The position numbers and the translations under genes were made by a program. A DNA stretch of 64,000 bases from Bacteroidales bacterium (GTDB taxonomy: Bacteria; Bacteroidota; Bacteroidia; Bacteroidales; UBA932). Below are positions 43,843-53,581 of the stretch, in pieces. The notes beneath the pieces are model-generated. The model ran no database searches. It had not been told where the DNA came from and was given only the letters and a program-made list of their open reading frames with translations. The DNA lies in assembly GCA_024691765.1 (NCBI GenBank), contig JAILNI010000030.1, forward strand, positions 51,760-115,759. The letters run 5' to 3'. Every line of letters begins with the position of its first letter. Within the stretch, counting starts at the first letter, position 1.

Positions 43843-44539
43843 TGCCTTTCCAACTCTGCGGAACGGGGGCTACGAGGACGATTTCGCACTTTTTCACCGG
43901 ATGAACGAGCGTTGTCCTGAAGGAGTGAAGGCAGATGCCGCCGTCGGGATTGGAACGCGGTGCGCCGTACTTGAGGTCGCCTTTGATGGGGCAGCCCATG
44001 TGCGACAGCTGGCAGCGTATCTGGTGATGGCGTCCGGTAAGGAGTTCCACTTCGAGAAGATGGTAGCGGTCGGTGTCCTGAAGCAGACGGTAGCGGAGCC
44101 TGGCAAGCTTTGCACCGGAGGCTCCTTCCTTCACCACGTAGCTTTTGTTCTGCTTCTCGTTGCGGGAAAGCCAGTCTTCGAGCAGGCCTTCCTTCCCTGC
44201 AGGCGCCTCGCAGCACAGGGCGAGGTAAGTCTTGTGGACCTCTCCCTTGCGGAACATCTCTGCCAGCCTTTCCAGGGCCTTGGAGGTCTTTGCAAACACT
44301 ACGATCCCGCTCACGGGCCTGTCCAGGCGGTGGGGAACGCCCATGAATACCTGTCCGGGCTTGGAATCCCTTGCGGCTATGAAGGCCTTGAGGGTTTCAC
44401 TGAGGGCCTCGTCGCCGGTTTTGTCGCCCTGGACGATTTCGCCGGGACGTTTGTTGAAGACCAGCAGGTGATTGTCCTCGAAGATTATCCTCGAGGCTAT
44501 GTCGTCGTATTCTTCCCTGGACAGAGTGCGGTACACCAT
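43826..44539 (-). CDS. RluA-family pseudouridine synthase
   Basis: Isomerises uridine to pseudouridine in rRNA or tRNA. The 237-residue protein has the catalytic aspartate motif HRLDRPVSGIVVFAKT near residue 67 and the downstream LLTGRHHQIRCQLSHMGCPIKGDLKYG. There is no S4 domain, so it is a short RluA/TruC-like type; the target position is unknown. The ATG at 44539 (MVYRTLSREEY) lies 4 bases after its promoter element. It overlaps the convergent AraC gene by 17 bases. Confidence 0.88.
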   Translation of the reverse strand: MVYRTLSREEYDDIASRIIFEDNHLLVFNKRPGEIVQGDKTGDEALSETLKAFIAARDSKPGQVFMGVPHRLDRPVSGIVVFAKTSKALERLAEMFRKGEVHKTYLALCCEAPAGKEGLLEDWLSRNEKQNKSYVVKEGASGAKLARLRYRLLQDTDRYHLLEVELLTGRHHQIRCQLSHMGCPIKGDLKYGAPRSNPDGGICLHSFRTTLVHPVKKCEIVLVAPVPQSWKGITPLK

Positions 44540-44543
44540 GCCG

Positions 44544-44551
44544 CAAATATA
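44544..44551 (-). promoter_or_regulatory. -7 promoter element for the pseudouridine synthase gene
   Basis: Reads TATATTTG on the minus strand, only 4 bases before the ATG, so the mRNA should be leaderless or nearly so. Confidence 0.65.
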
Positions 44552-44657
44552 GTGACATTTTGTCAGAAACGGAGGGGTGGCACGCGATTCGTTTATACTC
44601 AGTCGTCGCGTCCGGAAGGGCGCTGGCAGTGACAAAAAGTAAAAAAACAATATAATT

Positions 44658-46559
<1,902 letters not shown>

Positions 46560-46574
46560 GCCGTACGTCACTAC

Positions 46575-46611
46575 AAATGAAGAACCCGCCCGACCGGCGG
46601 GTTCTTCATTT
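46575..46611 (+). terminator. Intrinsic terminator after dnaK
   Basis: AAATGAAGAACCCGCC-CGACC-GGCGGGTTCTTCATTT: a perfect 16-bp stem with a 5-base loop, A-rich before and T-rich after. Confidence 0.9.
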
Positions 46612-46618
46612 ATTCATA

Positions 46619-46650
46619 AATGATTATTGCGAATCTGCACAATAATCATT
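46619..46650. promoter_or_regulatory. Perfect 11-bp inverted repeat upstream of aroB, candidate operator
   Basis: AATGATTATTG-N10-CAATAATCATT. It ends just where a degenerate -7 element (TTAACTTG, 46649-46656) begins, 16 bases from the aroB ATG, so a bound repressor would block the promoter. Confidence 0.55.
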
Positions 46651-46665
46651 AACTTGTACCCCGAT

Positions 46666-47667
46666 ATGCACGCGCTGGCTCCCGAACTCAAAAAATTCAG
46701 GCAGGTCTTTGTGGTTTGCGACCGCAATGTGGAGGCTTTCGCCCGGGAAATTTCCGGGGTGGATGAGCCGTTTTGCATCACTGCGGACGAGGCGCATAAG
46801 ACTATGGATACGGTGATGGATATATGCCGCGCGCTGCTCTCCGCAGGAGCGGGAAGGGAAGCGCTGCTGCTTGCCGTGGGCGGGGGAGTTACGACCGACC
46901 TGGCCGGCTTCGCCGCCTCCATATACAAACGCGGCATACGCTACGCCAATGTGCCTACAACGCTGCTGGGCCAGGTGGACGCCGGGATAGGCGGCAAGAC
47001 TGGAGTCAACCTCGACGGTTTCAAAAACGAGGTCGGAACCATACGCCAGCCGGAATTCACCGCCGTTTTTCCGGAAGTGCTGGAATCCCTTCCCGAGAAG
47101 GAACTGCGCAGCGGCCTTGCGGAGATGCTCAAGACCTTCGTCATTAAGAATCCCGCCCACGCATATGAACGCACGGTGGCCCTTTTCGCGGCTGCCAGAG
47201 CAAACGGAGGCCTATGTCCGGCGGTTGGCGATTCCGAACTCCCGGAACTCATACGCGCCGCAGCGGGAATCAAGCAGGCCATAGTGGATAAGGACGAATT
47301 CGAAAAGGGAGGGCGCCGCAAGCTGAACCTCGGCCACAGCTGGGCCCATGCCATCGAGTGGTGGCAATCGGCCGCACCCGGAAGGACGGACCTTTCGCAC
47401 GGCGAAGCAGTGGCCATAGGCATAGTTCAGGCGGCCCGTCTGGCGGAAAAGCTCGGCCTCGCGGAAGAACCCGGACTCCCTGCCCGCCTCTCTGAAGAAC
47501 TGCAGCTCTGCGGACTGCCCTCCGAACTGCCCTGCCCGCAAGGGGAGCTGCTTCCGGCGATGAGGAACGACAAAAAGGCCGAATCCGGCCGCATCCGCCT
47601 GGTGCTTCCCGTAAAAGTCGGAAAAGTAATAGTGAAACAAGTTAATATCAATATTTTAGAGCCATGA
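46666..47667 (+). CDS. aroB: 3-dehydroquinate synthase
   Basis: Second step of the shikimate pathway: converts DAHP to 3-dehydroquinate. The 333-residue protein has the NAD-binding AVGGGVTTDLAGFAASIYKRGI, the PTTLLGQVDAGIGGKTGVN segment, and the zinc ligands in RSGLAEMLK and NLGHSWAHAIE. The ATG at 46666 is chosen; a TTG at 46627 lies inside the inverted repeat. It overlaps the next gene by 4 bases (ATGA), making it the first gene of the signalling unit downstream. Confidence 0.92.
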   Translation: MHALAPELKKFRQVFVVCDRNVEAFAREISGVDEPFCITADEAHKTMDTVMDICRALLSAGAGREALLLAVGGGVTTDLAGFAASIYKRGIRYANVPTTLLGQVDAGIGGKTGVNLDGFKNEVGTIRQPEFTAVFPEVLESLPEKELRSGLAEMLKTFVIKNPAHAYERTVALFAAARANGGLCPAVGDSELPELIRAAAGIKQAIVDKDEFEKGGRRKLNLGHSWAHAIEWWQSAAPGRTDLSHGEAVAIGIVQAARLAEKLGLAEEPGLPARLSEELQLCGLPSELPCPQGELLPAMRNDKKAESGRIRLVLPVKVGKVIVKQVNINILEP

Positions 47668-48482
47668 AAGTTACACTCGAAACCCTTTCCGCTATCTTCA
47701 GGATAGCCAAGCATTTTGCCAACATCGACGGCGAGCTCAAGTCCGAGGAGGTGAGGCCCGTATACGATTTCTTCCAGACCTTCGAAGGTATGACCGATGA
47801 GAATCTCCAGAACATTATCGATTACGCCAATGAAGGCATGACCGACGAAAGGGCTCTCGAGCTCATCATGGGGATGGATACAGATGCCAAGCAGCAGATT
47901 TCCGACCTTCTCGCCGACATCATCGGCGCCGACGGCGTGCTTACGGAAGACGAACAGGATATCTACGACAAGCTCCGTGTGGTATGCAAGCTTCCCGAAC
48001 CCACTGGCAGTTCCGTCGAAGAAGATGACGACGAAGAAGAGGAGTCCGAAGCTGACCCCGACGATGGTATTGTTCCGGCGTTCATCCTCGTCAAATCCAA
48101 CAGCCATGTGGAAATCAAACAGAGCGAGAACGAAGACTGGAACACCCTGGGCGACGAGATTGCCGAATGGATAGGCGCAGACCGCGTTGAGGTGGTGCGT
48201 TTCACTCCGGCGCTCAACGCCCTCACGGAAAAGCTCAGACTCAACGAGCGCCACCTGGTGTTCATGGTTGACCGCAATTTCAGCATGAAGTCCGACGAAC
48301 TCGGCGACAACATGCCCGGAACCATACTCTACGGCCGCGGCTACGAGATACTCGGCAACATAGTGATCGCCATCGAGACCGACAGCGGCTATGAAATCGA
48401 AGGCATCATCACCAGGAGCCTTCTGAACGAAGTCCTCGATGCAGTCGATGAGGCCGTGGATAACCTGCTTTCCTACGAATAG
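47664..48482 (+). CDS. TerB-like domain protein with a DUF3846-like C-terminal domain
   Basis: A 272-residue cytoplasmic protein. The first 110 residues are helical and carry two TerB-type acidic motifs, HFANIDGELKSEEV near 17-30 and DIIGADGVLTEDE near 88-100, which in TerB bind metal at the membrane. A very acidic linker (EEDDDEEEESEADPDD, about 118-133) follows. Residues about 137-250 (FILVKSN...WIGADRVEVVRFT...GRGYEILGNIVIAIETD) resemble DUF3846. It starts the nine-gene locus and is coupled to aroB by ATGA. Its role could be sensing metal or membrane state; this is inference. Confidence 0.65.
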   Translation: MKVTLETLSAIFRIAKHFANIDGELKSEEVRPVYDFFQTFEGMTDENLQNIIDYANEGMTDERALELIMGMDTDAKQQISDLLADIIGADGVLTEDEQDIYDKLRVVCKLPEPTGSSVEEDDDEEEESEADPDDGIVPAFILVKSNSHVEIKQSENEDWNTLGDEIAEWIGADRVEVVRFTPALNALTEKLRLNERHLVFMVDRNFSMKSDELGDNMPGTILYGRGYEILGNIVIAIETDSGYEIEGIITRSLLNEVLDAVDEAVDNLLSYE

Positions 48483-48484
48483 CC

Positions 48485-48853
48485 ATGCGTTTCGCGAAAC
48501 GGGACTTCTGCGCGGTGATGCGTCTGGGGCAGCTGTTCATACAGAACGGCGACAACCCTAAGAATCACGAAGCCTTCCGCAAACTGGTGTACTCCTTCAA
48601 GCCTTTCGTGCCTGAAGACCAGATAGAAAGCGTTCTCAACATAGGCCTGCTGCTGGACTTCGAGACTGCGGCCGCCACCATCAGCCAGCTCGGCGAGGAA
48701 GAGTACGAATGGGCGAAGAACGTGGTATGGGAGGCGGCCAACGCCGAAGGCAGGATGAACGCGAAGCAGGAAGAGATGTGGGACCGCCTCATGGAAGTGT
48801 ATTGGGATTATCAGGAGCCCGACGACAAGGGCGCTTACGACGCATGGTCATGA
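48485..48853 (+). CDS. Small acidic protein with a TerB-like motif, unknown function
   Basis: A 122-residue soluble protein, mostly helical. The segment EWAKNVVWEAANAEGRMNAKQEEMWDRLMEVYW (about 78-110) resembles the last helices of TerB-like domains, where an acidic ADG-x-x-x-x-E motif occurs; here it is AEG. The N-terminal half (HEAFRKLVYSFKPFVPEDQIESVLNIGLLLDFE) is not recognised. It starts 2 bases after the previous gene and overlaps the next by 4 bases. Confidence 0.55.
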   Translation: MRFAKRDFCAVMRLGQLFIQNGDNPKNHEAFRKLVYSFKPFVPEDQIESVLNIGLLLDFETAAATISQLGEEEYEWAKNVVWEAANAEGRMNAKQEEMWDRLMEVYWDYQEPDDKGAYDAWS

Positions 48854-49428
48854 AAACTGCGGACAGGATAGTTTCACTGGTAAAGAAGATGAAGCGCAAT
48901 TCCGAGAATATGCGCTCATGGAAGAACGTCGCCATTGCGAGGGAGGCGTTCGGCCTTCTTCAGGCTCTCGACGACCCCGAAGAGAATGCAATCGGCAAGG
49001 CCCTGGCCTGCGATGCAATAGTAGAGCAGTTGAGCGAGTACGACGTGCCGCGCTTCTGCCTGGAGATACTGCGCTGGGAGCTCGGACAGCTCGAGGAGTC
49101 CGCCGAAAAGTACGACAGGCTCACTCCGGACGAGGTCCGCGCCCACATTGCAAAACTGGAAGAATGGATAGCTCCGGAGAAGGTGAGCGATTCGGTTTTC
49201 AAGGAAAGATACAGCCGCTGGCTCGCCTGGGATCCGATAGAGCGCGACCCGGTGTGGGAGGAGCTTTACCTTGAGGTTGAGGAGGAAGTCGACCGCGAAA
49301 TGGGCGACGCCCCGCGCGGCATGGGCTTCTGCTTCGGCTACTGGAGCGAAAAGCGCGCCGCACTGGCCAGAAGGGGAATAGACTGGAAAGACCCCCATCA
49401 GATGAATCCGAGGGTAATGTTCGACTGA
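48850..49428 (+). CDS. Helical cytoplasmic protein of unknown function
   Basis: A 192-residue protein with no signal peptide or membrane helix, rich in Glu, Lys, Arg and Trp. The N-terminus is basic (RIVSLVKKMKRNSENMRSWKN); the middle has coiled-coil-like helices (LEILRWELGQLEESAEKYDRL), and the C-terminus has WDPIERDPVWEELYLEVEEEVDREMG and FCFGYWSEKRAAL. I recognise no family. The ATG overlaps the previous stop (ATGA); an ATG at 48844 is also in frame. Position inside the locus and strict coupling make it part of the same system. Confidence 0.65.
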   Translation: MKTADRIVSLVKKMKRNSENMRSWKNVAIAREAFGLLQALDDPEENAIGKALACDAIVEQLSEYDVPRFCLEILRWELGQLEESAEKYDRLTPDEVRAHIAKLEEWIAPEKVSDSVFKERYSRWLAWDPIERDPVWEELYLEVEEEVDREMGDAPRGMGFCFGYWSEKRAALARRGIDWKDPHQMNPRVMFD

Positions 49429-49429
49429 T

Positions 49430-50347
49430 ATGGAAGAATCGAAAGTAAGGTTCCGCGAGCGCGAGGAAAAACGCACGGAAGAAAAGAAGGCCGGAAAGGA
49501 AAGGGTGGACCAGGGCGGAGCGAAATGCCCGCACTGCGGCGCTCCAGTGCAGGAGGATTACGAGATTTGTCCGGTTTGCGGCTGGAAGCTGGTGGACTAC
49601 TGCACCTTCTGCGGCGCTCCCATGCTGCCCGGCGACATGGACTGCCCCGAATGCGGAATGCCCTCCGACGGGGTGATGTGCCCGGCCTGCAACATACGCA
49701 ACTTCCGTCCGTTCTGCCGTAAGTGCAACAAGCCCCTTTCGAGGGCCGCCCGCAGGGCCATAGACAAGGCCAAGCAGGACCCGAAGGTGCAGGAGGCCGC
49801 CAGGATACTGAAGAAAGTGGCGGAGCTCCAGTCCGAGCTTGAAACCGCTCTTTCGGAGGAGGGAAGCGAGCCTGAGGAGCCCAAAGGACCTACCGAGGGC
49901 GAACTGCGCCTCAAGGAACTGATGGCCAAGGTTGGTTTTACCCATGCCGAGCAGCCCAGGGCCACGGCTCGCAAGCTGGGCCGCACCCGCGAGGAAGTGC
50001 TTGCCGAATACAAAAAGGCCGTGGAAGAGGCCAACAAGGTGATGGAAGAGATGCTCCCTCCGGCCGGAATGACGCCCCAGGAGCAGCGCAACTACTATAC
50101 GGCCCGCAAGGTGGCCGTGATGGAGATAGTGGAGGAGAGATGGTACGGCCTCCCGGTCGAAAAGACAATGGGATGGGAGTGCAACAAATGCCATGTGCTC
50201 CATACGAGCCCGGAAGAGTGCTGCGTAAGGGAGTACGGCGGCAAATGGGTGACCTGCTGGATGAACGACGTGGTGGACAAGGACACTCCCGGCGCCATCG
50301 AGCATATAGACAGGATTGAAAAGGGAATAGTCTACAAAAGGCAATAA
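49430..50347 (+). CDS. Protein with three N-terminal zinc ribbons
   Basis: A 305-residue cytoplasmic protein. After a charged start, twelve cysteines form three zinc ribbons: C33/C36/C47/C50, C58/C61/C72/C75 and C84/C87/C96/C99. A long charged helical region follows (about 105-235, with VQEAARILKKVAELQSELETAL), and the C-terminus has another Cys cluster (WECNKCHVLHTSPEECC). It has no enzymatic motif, so it is likely an adaptor or scaffold, perhaps holding the kinase and AAA proteins together. It is 1 base from the preceding gene and 6 bases from the kinase. Confidence 0.7.
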   Translation: MEESKVRFREREEKRTEEKKAGKERVDQGGAKCPHCGAPVQEDYEICPVCGWKLVDYCTFCGAPMLPGDMDCPECGMPSDGVMCPACNIRNFRPFCRKCNKPLSRAARRAIDKAKQDPKVQEAARILKKVAELQSELETALSEEGSEPEEPKGPTEGELRLKELMAKVGFTHAEQPRATARKLGRTREEVLAEYKKAVEEANKVMEEMLPPAGMTPQEQRNYYTARKVAVMEIVEERWYGLPVEKTMGWECNKCHVLHTSPEECCVREYGGKWVTCWMNDVVDKDTPGAIEHIDRIEKGIVYKRQ

Positions 50348-50353
50348 CAGGAT

Positions 50354-53300
50354 ATGGCAGACAAGGACGATCTTCTGCAAGCCCTGATGGGCGGCATGAG
50401 CGCCGGCCCTCAGCCGAAGTCAGACGCGCCGCAGCCCACAGCTACTGCGCCTCAACCTACTGCGACTGCACCGCAACCAACGGCCACAGCGCCTCAACCC
50501 ACCGCCACGGCTCCCCAGCCTACGGCGAGCGCCCCGCAGCCTACCGCTTCGGCGCCCGTGGACGCCCAGGGCGGAGCGGCTCCGGTATCCGGCGCGGTCT
50601 ATACGGAAGGTGCCAACGTCAAAGTCGGCGGAAAGACTTACACGGTGGAAAAAGTCGTCGCCAGCGGTGCTGAAGGCGACGTATACATAGTCTCCGACCG
50701 CCGCCACCGCTACGCCCTGAAGCTCTGTCACAAGGGCTACACCACCAACACCAAGGTGATGCCTGCCCTGCAGATGCTCAAGGGCAAGGGATACATTGCC
50801 GACGTGATTGACTTCGGCCCCGATTACGAGCTGCTGGAATACGTTCCCGAAGGCAGCGCCTCGGCCGCCGGCATAAGGGGCAACGCCCAGGCCATCCTGG
50901 CAATCGCCGTCAAAACCGCCATGTCGCTCGACGCCATGCATAAGGCCGGCGTCATCCATAAGGACGTAAAGCCTGCGAACATACTCATAACCAATCCCGC
51001 CAGCTGGGACTGCGTCCTCTGCGACTTCGGAATCGCGGATCTGCTGAATAACCGCGGAACCGTGACCACCCTGCAGGTCCGCACTCCCATCTACGCGGCA
51101 CCAGAGGTCTACGGCAAGGGCAATACCATCTTCAAGGAGGGAAAAACCTACTGCGAACTCACTCCCAAGGCCGATTTCTACTCCCTTGGCATGACCATAC
51201 TCTCGCTATGGATGGGCGAGGGGGCTTTCAGTGCGGCCGAGGACGAACTCGGAATGGACAAGACCAAGGGCCGCATCGCGCCTCCCCCCGACATGCCCGA
51301 TCCGCTCGCAAAGATATGCCGCGGCCTGCTGATAAAGGATCCCGAAAAACGCTGGGACCTCGGGGAAATCACCGGAACCATTGAAGGGAAGGATTTCCCG
51401 GTGGAGGAAGACGAGATAATCGAAGACCTGAACATCACCTTCAACGCCACCAAGCACCTCACCGCCAACACACCGGAGGAACTTGTCGTATGCATGATCA
51501 AGGACGGGGATCTGGCGACCAAGTATCTCTACCGCGGCCAGATAGAGCGCTGGCTCAAGCCATATCCCGAACTGGCCATGGAGATACATGACATAGTGGA
51601 AACGCGCTTCCCTCAGGACCAGGAGACAGGCTTGATGGCGGCCATATACACTCTGGATCCTTCCTTCCCCTTCATTATGATAGGTGCCGCCAAGGACAGC
51701 GGGGAGGAGATTACCAGAAGGGCCGTCACCCTCAAGGACGTAAGCGACTTCTGCAACATGGCCGTGCCTACGGCGCAGACGGCCTTAGAACTGTGTTCCG
51801 ACATCTTCAGGGAATGGGTGCGCGTGCGCAGCAGCGAGCTCGCGGACGCTCTCTTGCCCTCCGCCAACACCTCCGACGTGTTCATGCAGAGGGTGCAGAC
51901 CATAGATCCTCTATCCGACATCAATCTCTGCAACGACCCGTCCTCGCCCGATTACGCGATGACGCAGGAGGCGATAGGGCGTCTGCTCAACAAGGTGTAC
52001 AACATATTCTGGAATGTGTGCGGAGGCCAGGTGGGCAAGGTGGCGGAAATCTGGAACGAAGCGAGCAACGCTCCGCTCAACAGGCAGATTCCCTCCGCGA
52101 CCGTGGTGAACATAGCCGTGAACTTCCTCGCCCCGGAAGACTATCACTTCGTTACCAACTTCTTCGACTCCAAGGGAGACCGTTTCGAGAGCCAGCGCAC
52201 CTGGTTCGTCTACAGCACCGACCGCAACAGCGACGACTACATCAAGAAAGCCGGCCCCAAGGATGACGCTTTCCGTGCCCAGGCTGCCTGGATGAAGGTA
52301 ATCAAGGGCTTCAGGGCGACACCCGAATACGTATTCGCGGACGGCTCCGTGGCGACCGACCTCAAGGGAGTGTTCTCCCACTCCCGGAAGGAGCTTAAGG
52401 ATGAGTACCTCAACCGGGGCCTGCGCGGTTTCCTTGCCGTCCATCATCAGGAGGATCCCGACGCCGATCTGAGGACCATGTTCGCCTACGAAAAACTCCT
52501 GTTCGAGTATCTGGAAGACATTCGCAGGATAGACGACGACATAACTCCCGTTCGGCGTTTCGACCAGGCCCGCGGGAATGCCGACAGGATACTCTCCTCC
52601 GGAAAGTCCCGCGTCCGCAGCCTCAGCGTAAGCAGCGTGCTGCAAAGGGTGTTAACCATCCTGTTCGCGCTCATTCCCATGCTGGTGCTGCTGGCCATAC
52701 TGGTGTTCTCGATTATCGAGCATCCCGTGCTCGACGTCTCCGCCATCAATTCCAAGGGCAGTTTCGTATGGGTGCTGGGCCTTGTCATCGCCGCCCTGGT
52801 GTATATTGGAGGCGATTACGACGGCTGCGTAGTTCCCATAATACTGGGAGTGGTTTCGTCTATACTGCTGGTGGTGATCGTGAAGTTCCTGGGAGCGTTG
52901 ATCCTGTATCTCTTCGCGGCCGCCGTGCTCGCCGCCATCATCTTCTTCAGCATCAAGACCATTTTCAACGTGAGCCCATATGCCAGGCAGGCCCGGAAGT
53001 TCACCAAGCCCGGTTTCGACGAAAAGGTGCTGGAGCCCCTCTACTACGCATTCGGCGACGACACAAGCTTCGATTCCTCCCTCAACGGAGCCTTCAACGA
53101 CAACGATATCCGAGTGTGGAAGGAAGACGTGCGCGTGCGCCGCATCTATATGCTTATTTTCATAGGCGTTGCGTGGCTGTTCCTCGCGCTGAGCCTCTTC
53201 GTTCCCAAGAGCGAGCGTTTCGAAAGGTACTCCGCTCCCGTTGTGGAATGGGTGGGAAGCAAGGTTCCCGCGCTGGCGAAGACCGAGCCTGTGATAGCGG

Positions 53301-53578
53301 TTGCGTCACTGAAGCCCGGTGACAAGGGCGAATACGTGGTTGCGCTGCAGCAGTTCCTTCGCTCGCACGGCTATACCAAAAACGCTCCCGACGGCGACTA
53401 CGGTCCCGGGACCAAGAAGGTCGTAATGGCCTTCCAGCAGGCCAACGGCCTTGACGTTACCGGAATCGCCGACAAGAAGACGGTTAAAAAGATAAACAAG
53501 ATTTGCTCACAGGAGCAGAAGGCCGCCGCCAAAGAGGCGAAAAAGGCTTCGGCTGGCGGACAAACAGAAAAGAAATAG
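50354..53578 (+). CDS. Membrane Ser/Thr protein kinase with Thr/Pro repeats and a C-terminal peptidoglycan-binding domain
   Basis: A 1074-residue Hanks-type kinase. Residues 25-66 are six APQPTA(T/S) repeats. The kinase domain runs from about 95 to 350, with glycine loop SGAEGDV (104-110), K123, catalytic HKDVKPAN (202-209), DFG 224-226 and APE 249-251, so it looks active. A long unrecognised domain (360-750) follows, then several membrane helices (about 763-870) and another near 930. The end (about 985-1060; GDKGEYVVALQQFLRSHGY, then DYGPGTKKVVMAFQQANGL) is a PG_binding_1 domain. It may link the cell wall to cytoplasmic phosphorylation. PP2C and FHA genes nearby supply eraser and reader. Confidence 0.88.
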   Translation: MADKDDLLQALMGGMSAGPQPKSDAPQPTATAPQPTATAPQPTATAPQPTATAPQPTASAPQPTASAPVDAQGGAAPVSGAVYTEGANVKVGGKTYTVEKVVASGAEGDVYIVSDRRHRYALKLCHKGYTTNTKVMPALQMLKGKGYIADVIDFGPDYELLEYVPEGSASAAGIRGNAQAILAIAVKTAMSLDAMHKAGVIHKDVKPANILITNPASWDCVLCDFGIADLLNNRGTVTTLQVRTPIYAAPEVYGKGNTIFKEGKTYCELTPKADFYSLGMTILSLWMGEGAFSAAEDELGMDKTKGRIAPPPDMPDPLAKICRGLLIKDPEKRWDLGEITGTIEGKDFPVEEDEIIEDLNITFNATKHLTANTPEELVVCMIKDGDLATKYLYRGQIERWLKPYPELAMEIHDIVETRFPQDQETGLMAAIYTLDPSFPFIMIGAAKDSGEEITRRAVTLKDVSDFCNMAVPTAQTALELCSDIFREWVRVRSSELADALLPSANTSDVFMQRVQTIDPLSDINLCNDPSSPDYAMTQEAIGRLLNKVYNIFWNVCGGQVGKVAEIWNEASNAPLNRQIPSATVVNIAVNFLAPEDYHFVTNFFDSKGDRFESQRTWFVYSTDRNSDDYIKKAGPKDDAFRAQAAWMKVIKGFRATPEYVFADGSVATDLKGVFSHSRKELKDEYLNRGLRGFLAVHHQEDPDADLRTMFAYEKLLFEYLEDIRRIDDDITPVRRFDQARGNADRILSSGKSRVRSLSVSSVLQRVLTILFALIPMLVLLAILVFSIIEHPVLDVSAINSKGSFVWVLGLVIAALVYIGGDYDGCVVPIILGVVSSILLVVIVKFLGALILYLFAAAVLAAIIFFSIKTIFNVSPYARQARKFTKPGFDEKVLEPLYYAFGDDTSFDSSLNGAFNDNDIRVWKEDVRVRRIYMLIFIGVAWLFLALSLFVPKSERFERYSAPVVEWVGSKVPALAKTEPVIAVASLKPGDKGEYVVALQQFLRSHGYTKNAPDGDYGPGTKKVVMAFQQANGLDVTGIADKKTVKKINKICSQEQKAAAKEAKKASAGGQTEKK
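50426..50551 (+). repeat. Six 21-base units encoding APQPTA(T/S) repeats
   Basis: The six peptide units are nearly identical, yet their codons differ at most third positions. This suggests selection on the peptide rather than recent copying. Confidence 0.85.
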
Positions 53579-53581
53579 CGT

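Noticed and set aside
44578..44595. Sigma-54-like promoter before dnaK (TGGCACG then TTCGT)
   Set aside because: The -24 half matches, but the -12 half has GT instead of GC at the key position, and no activator gene is near.
44552..44657. CIRCE-type heat-shock operator upstream of dnaK
   Set aside because: I looked for the inverted repeat TTAGCACTC-N9-GAGTGCTAA and found nothing similar.
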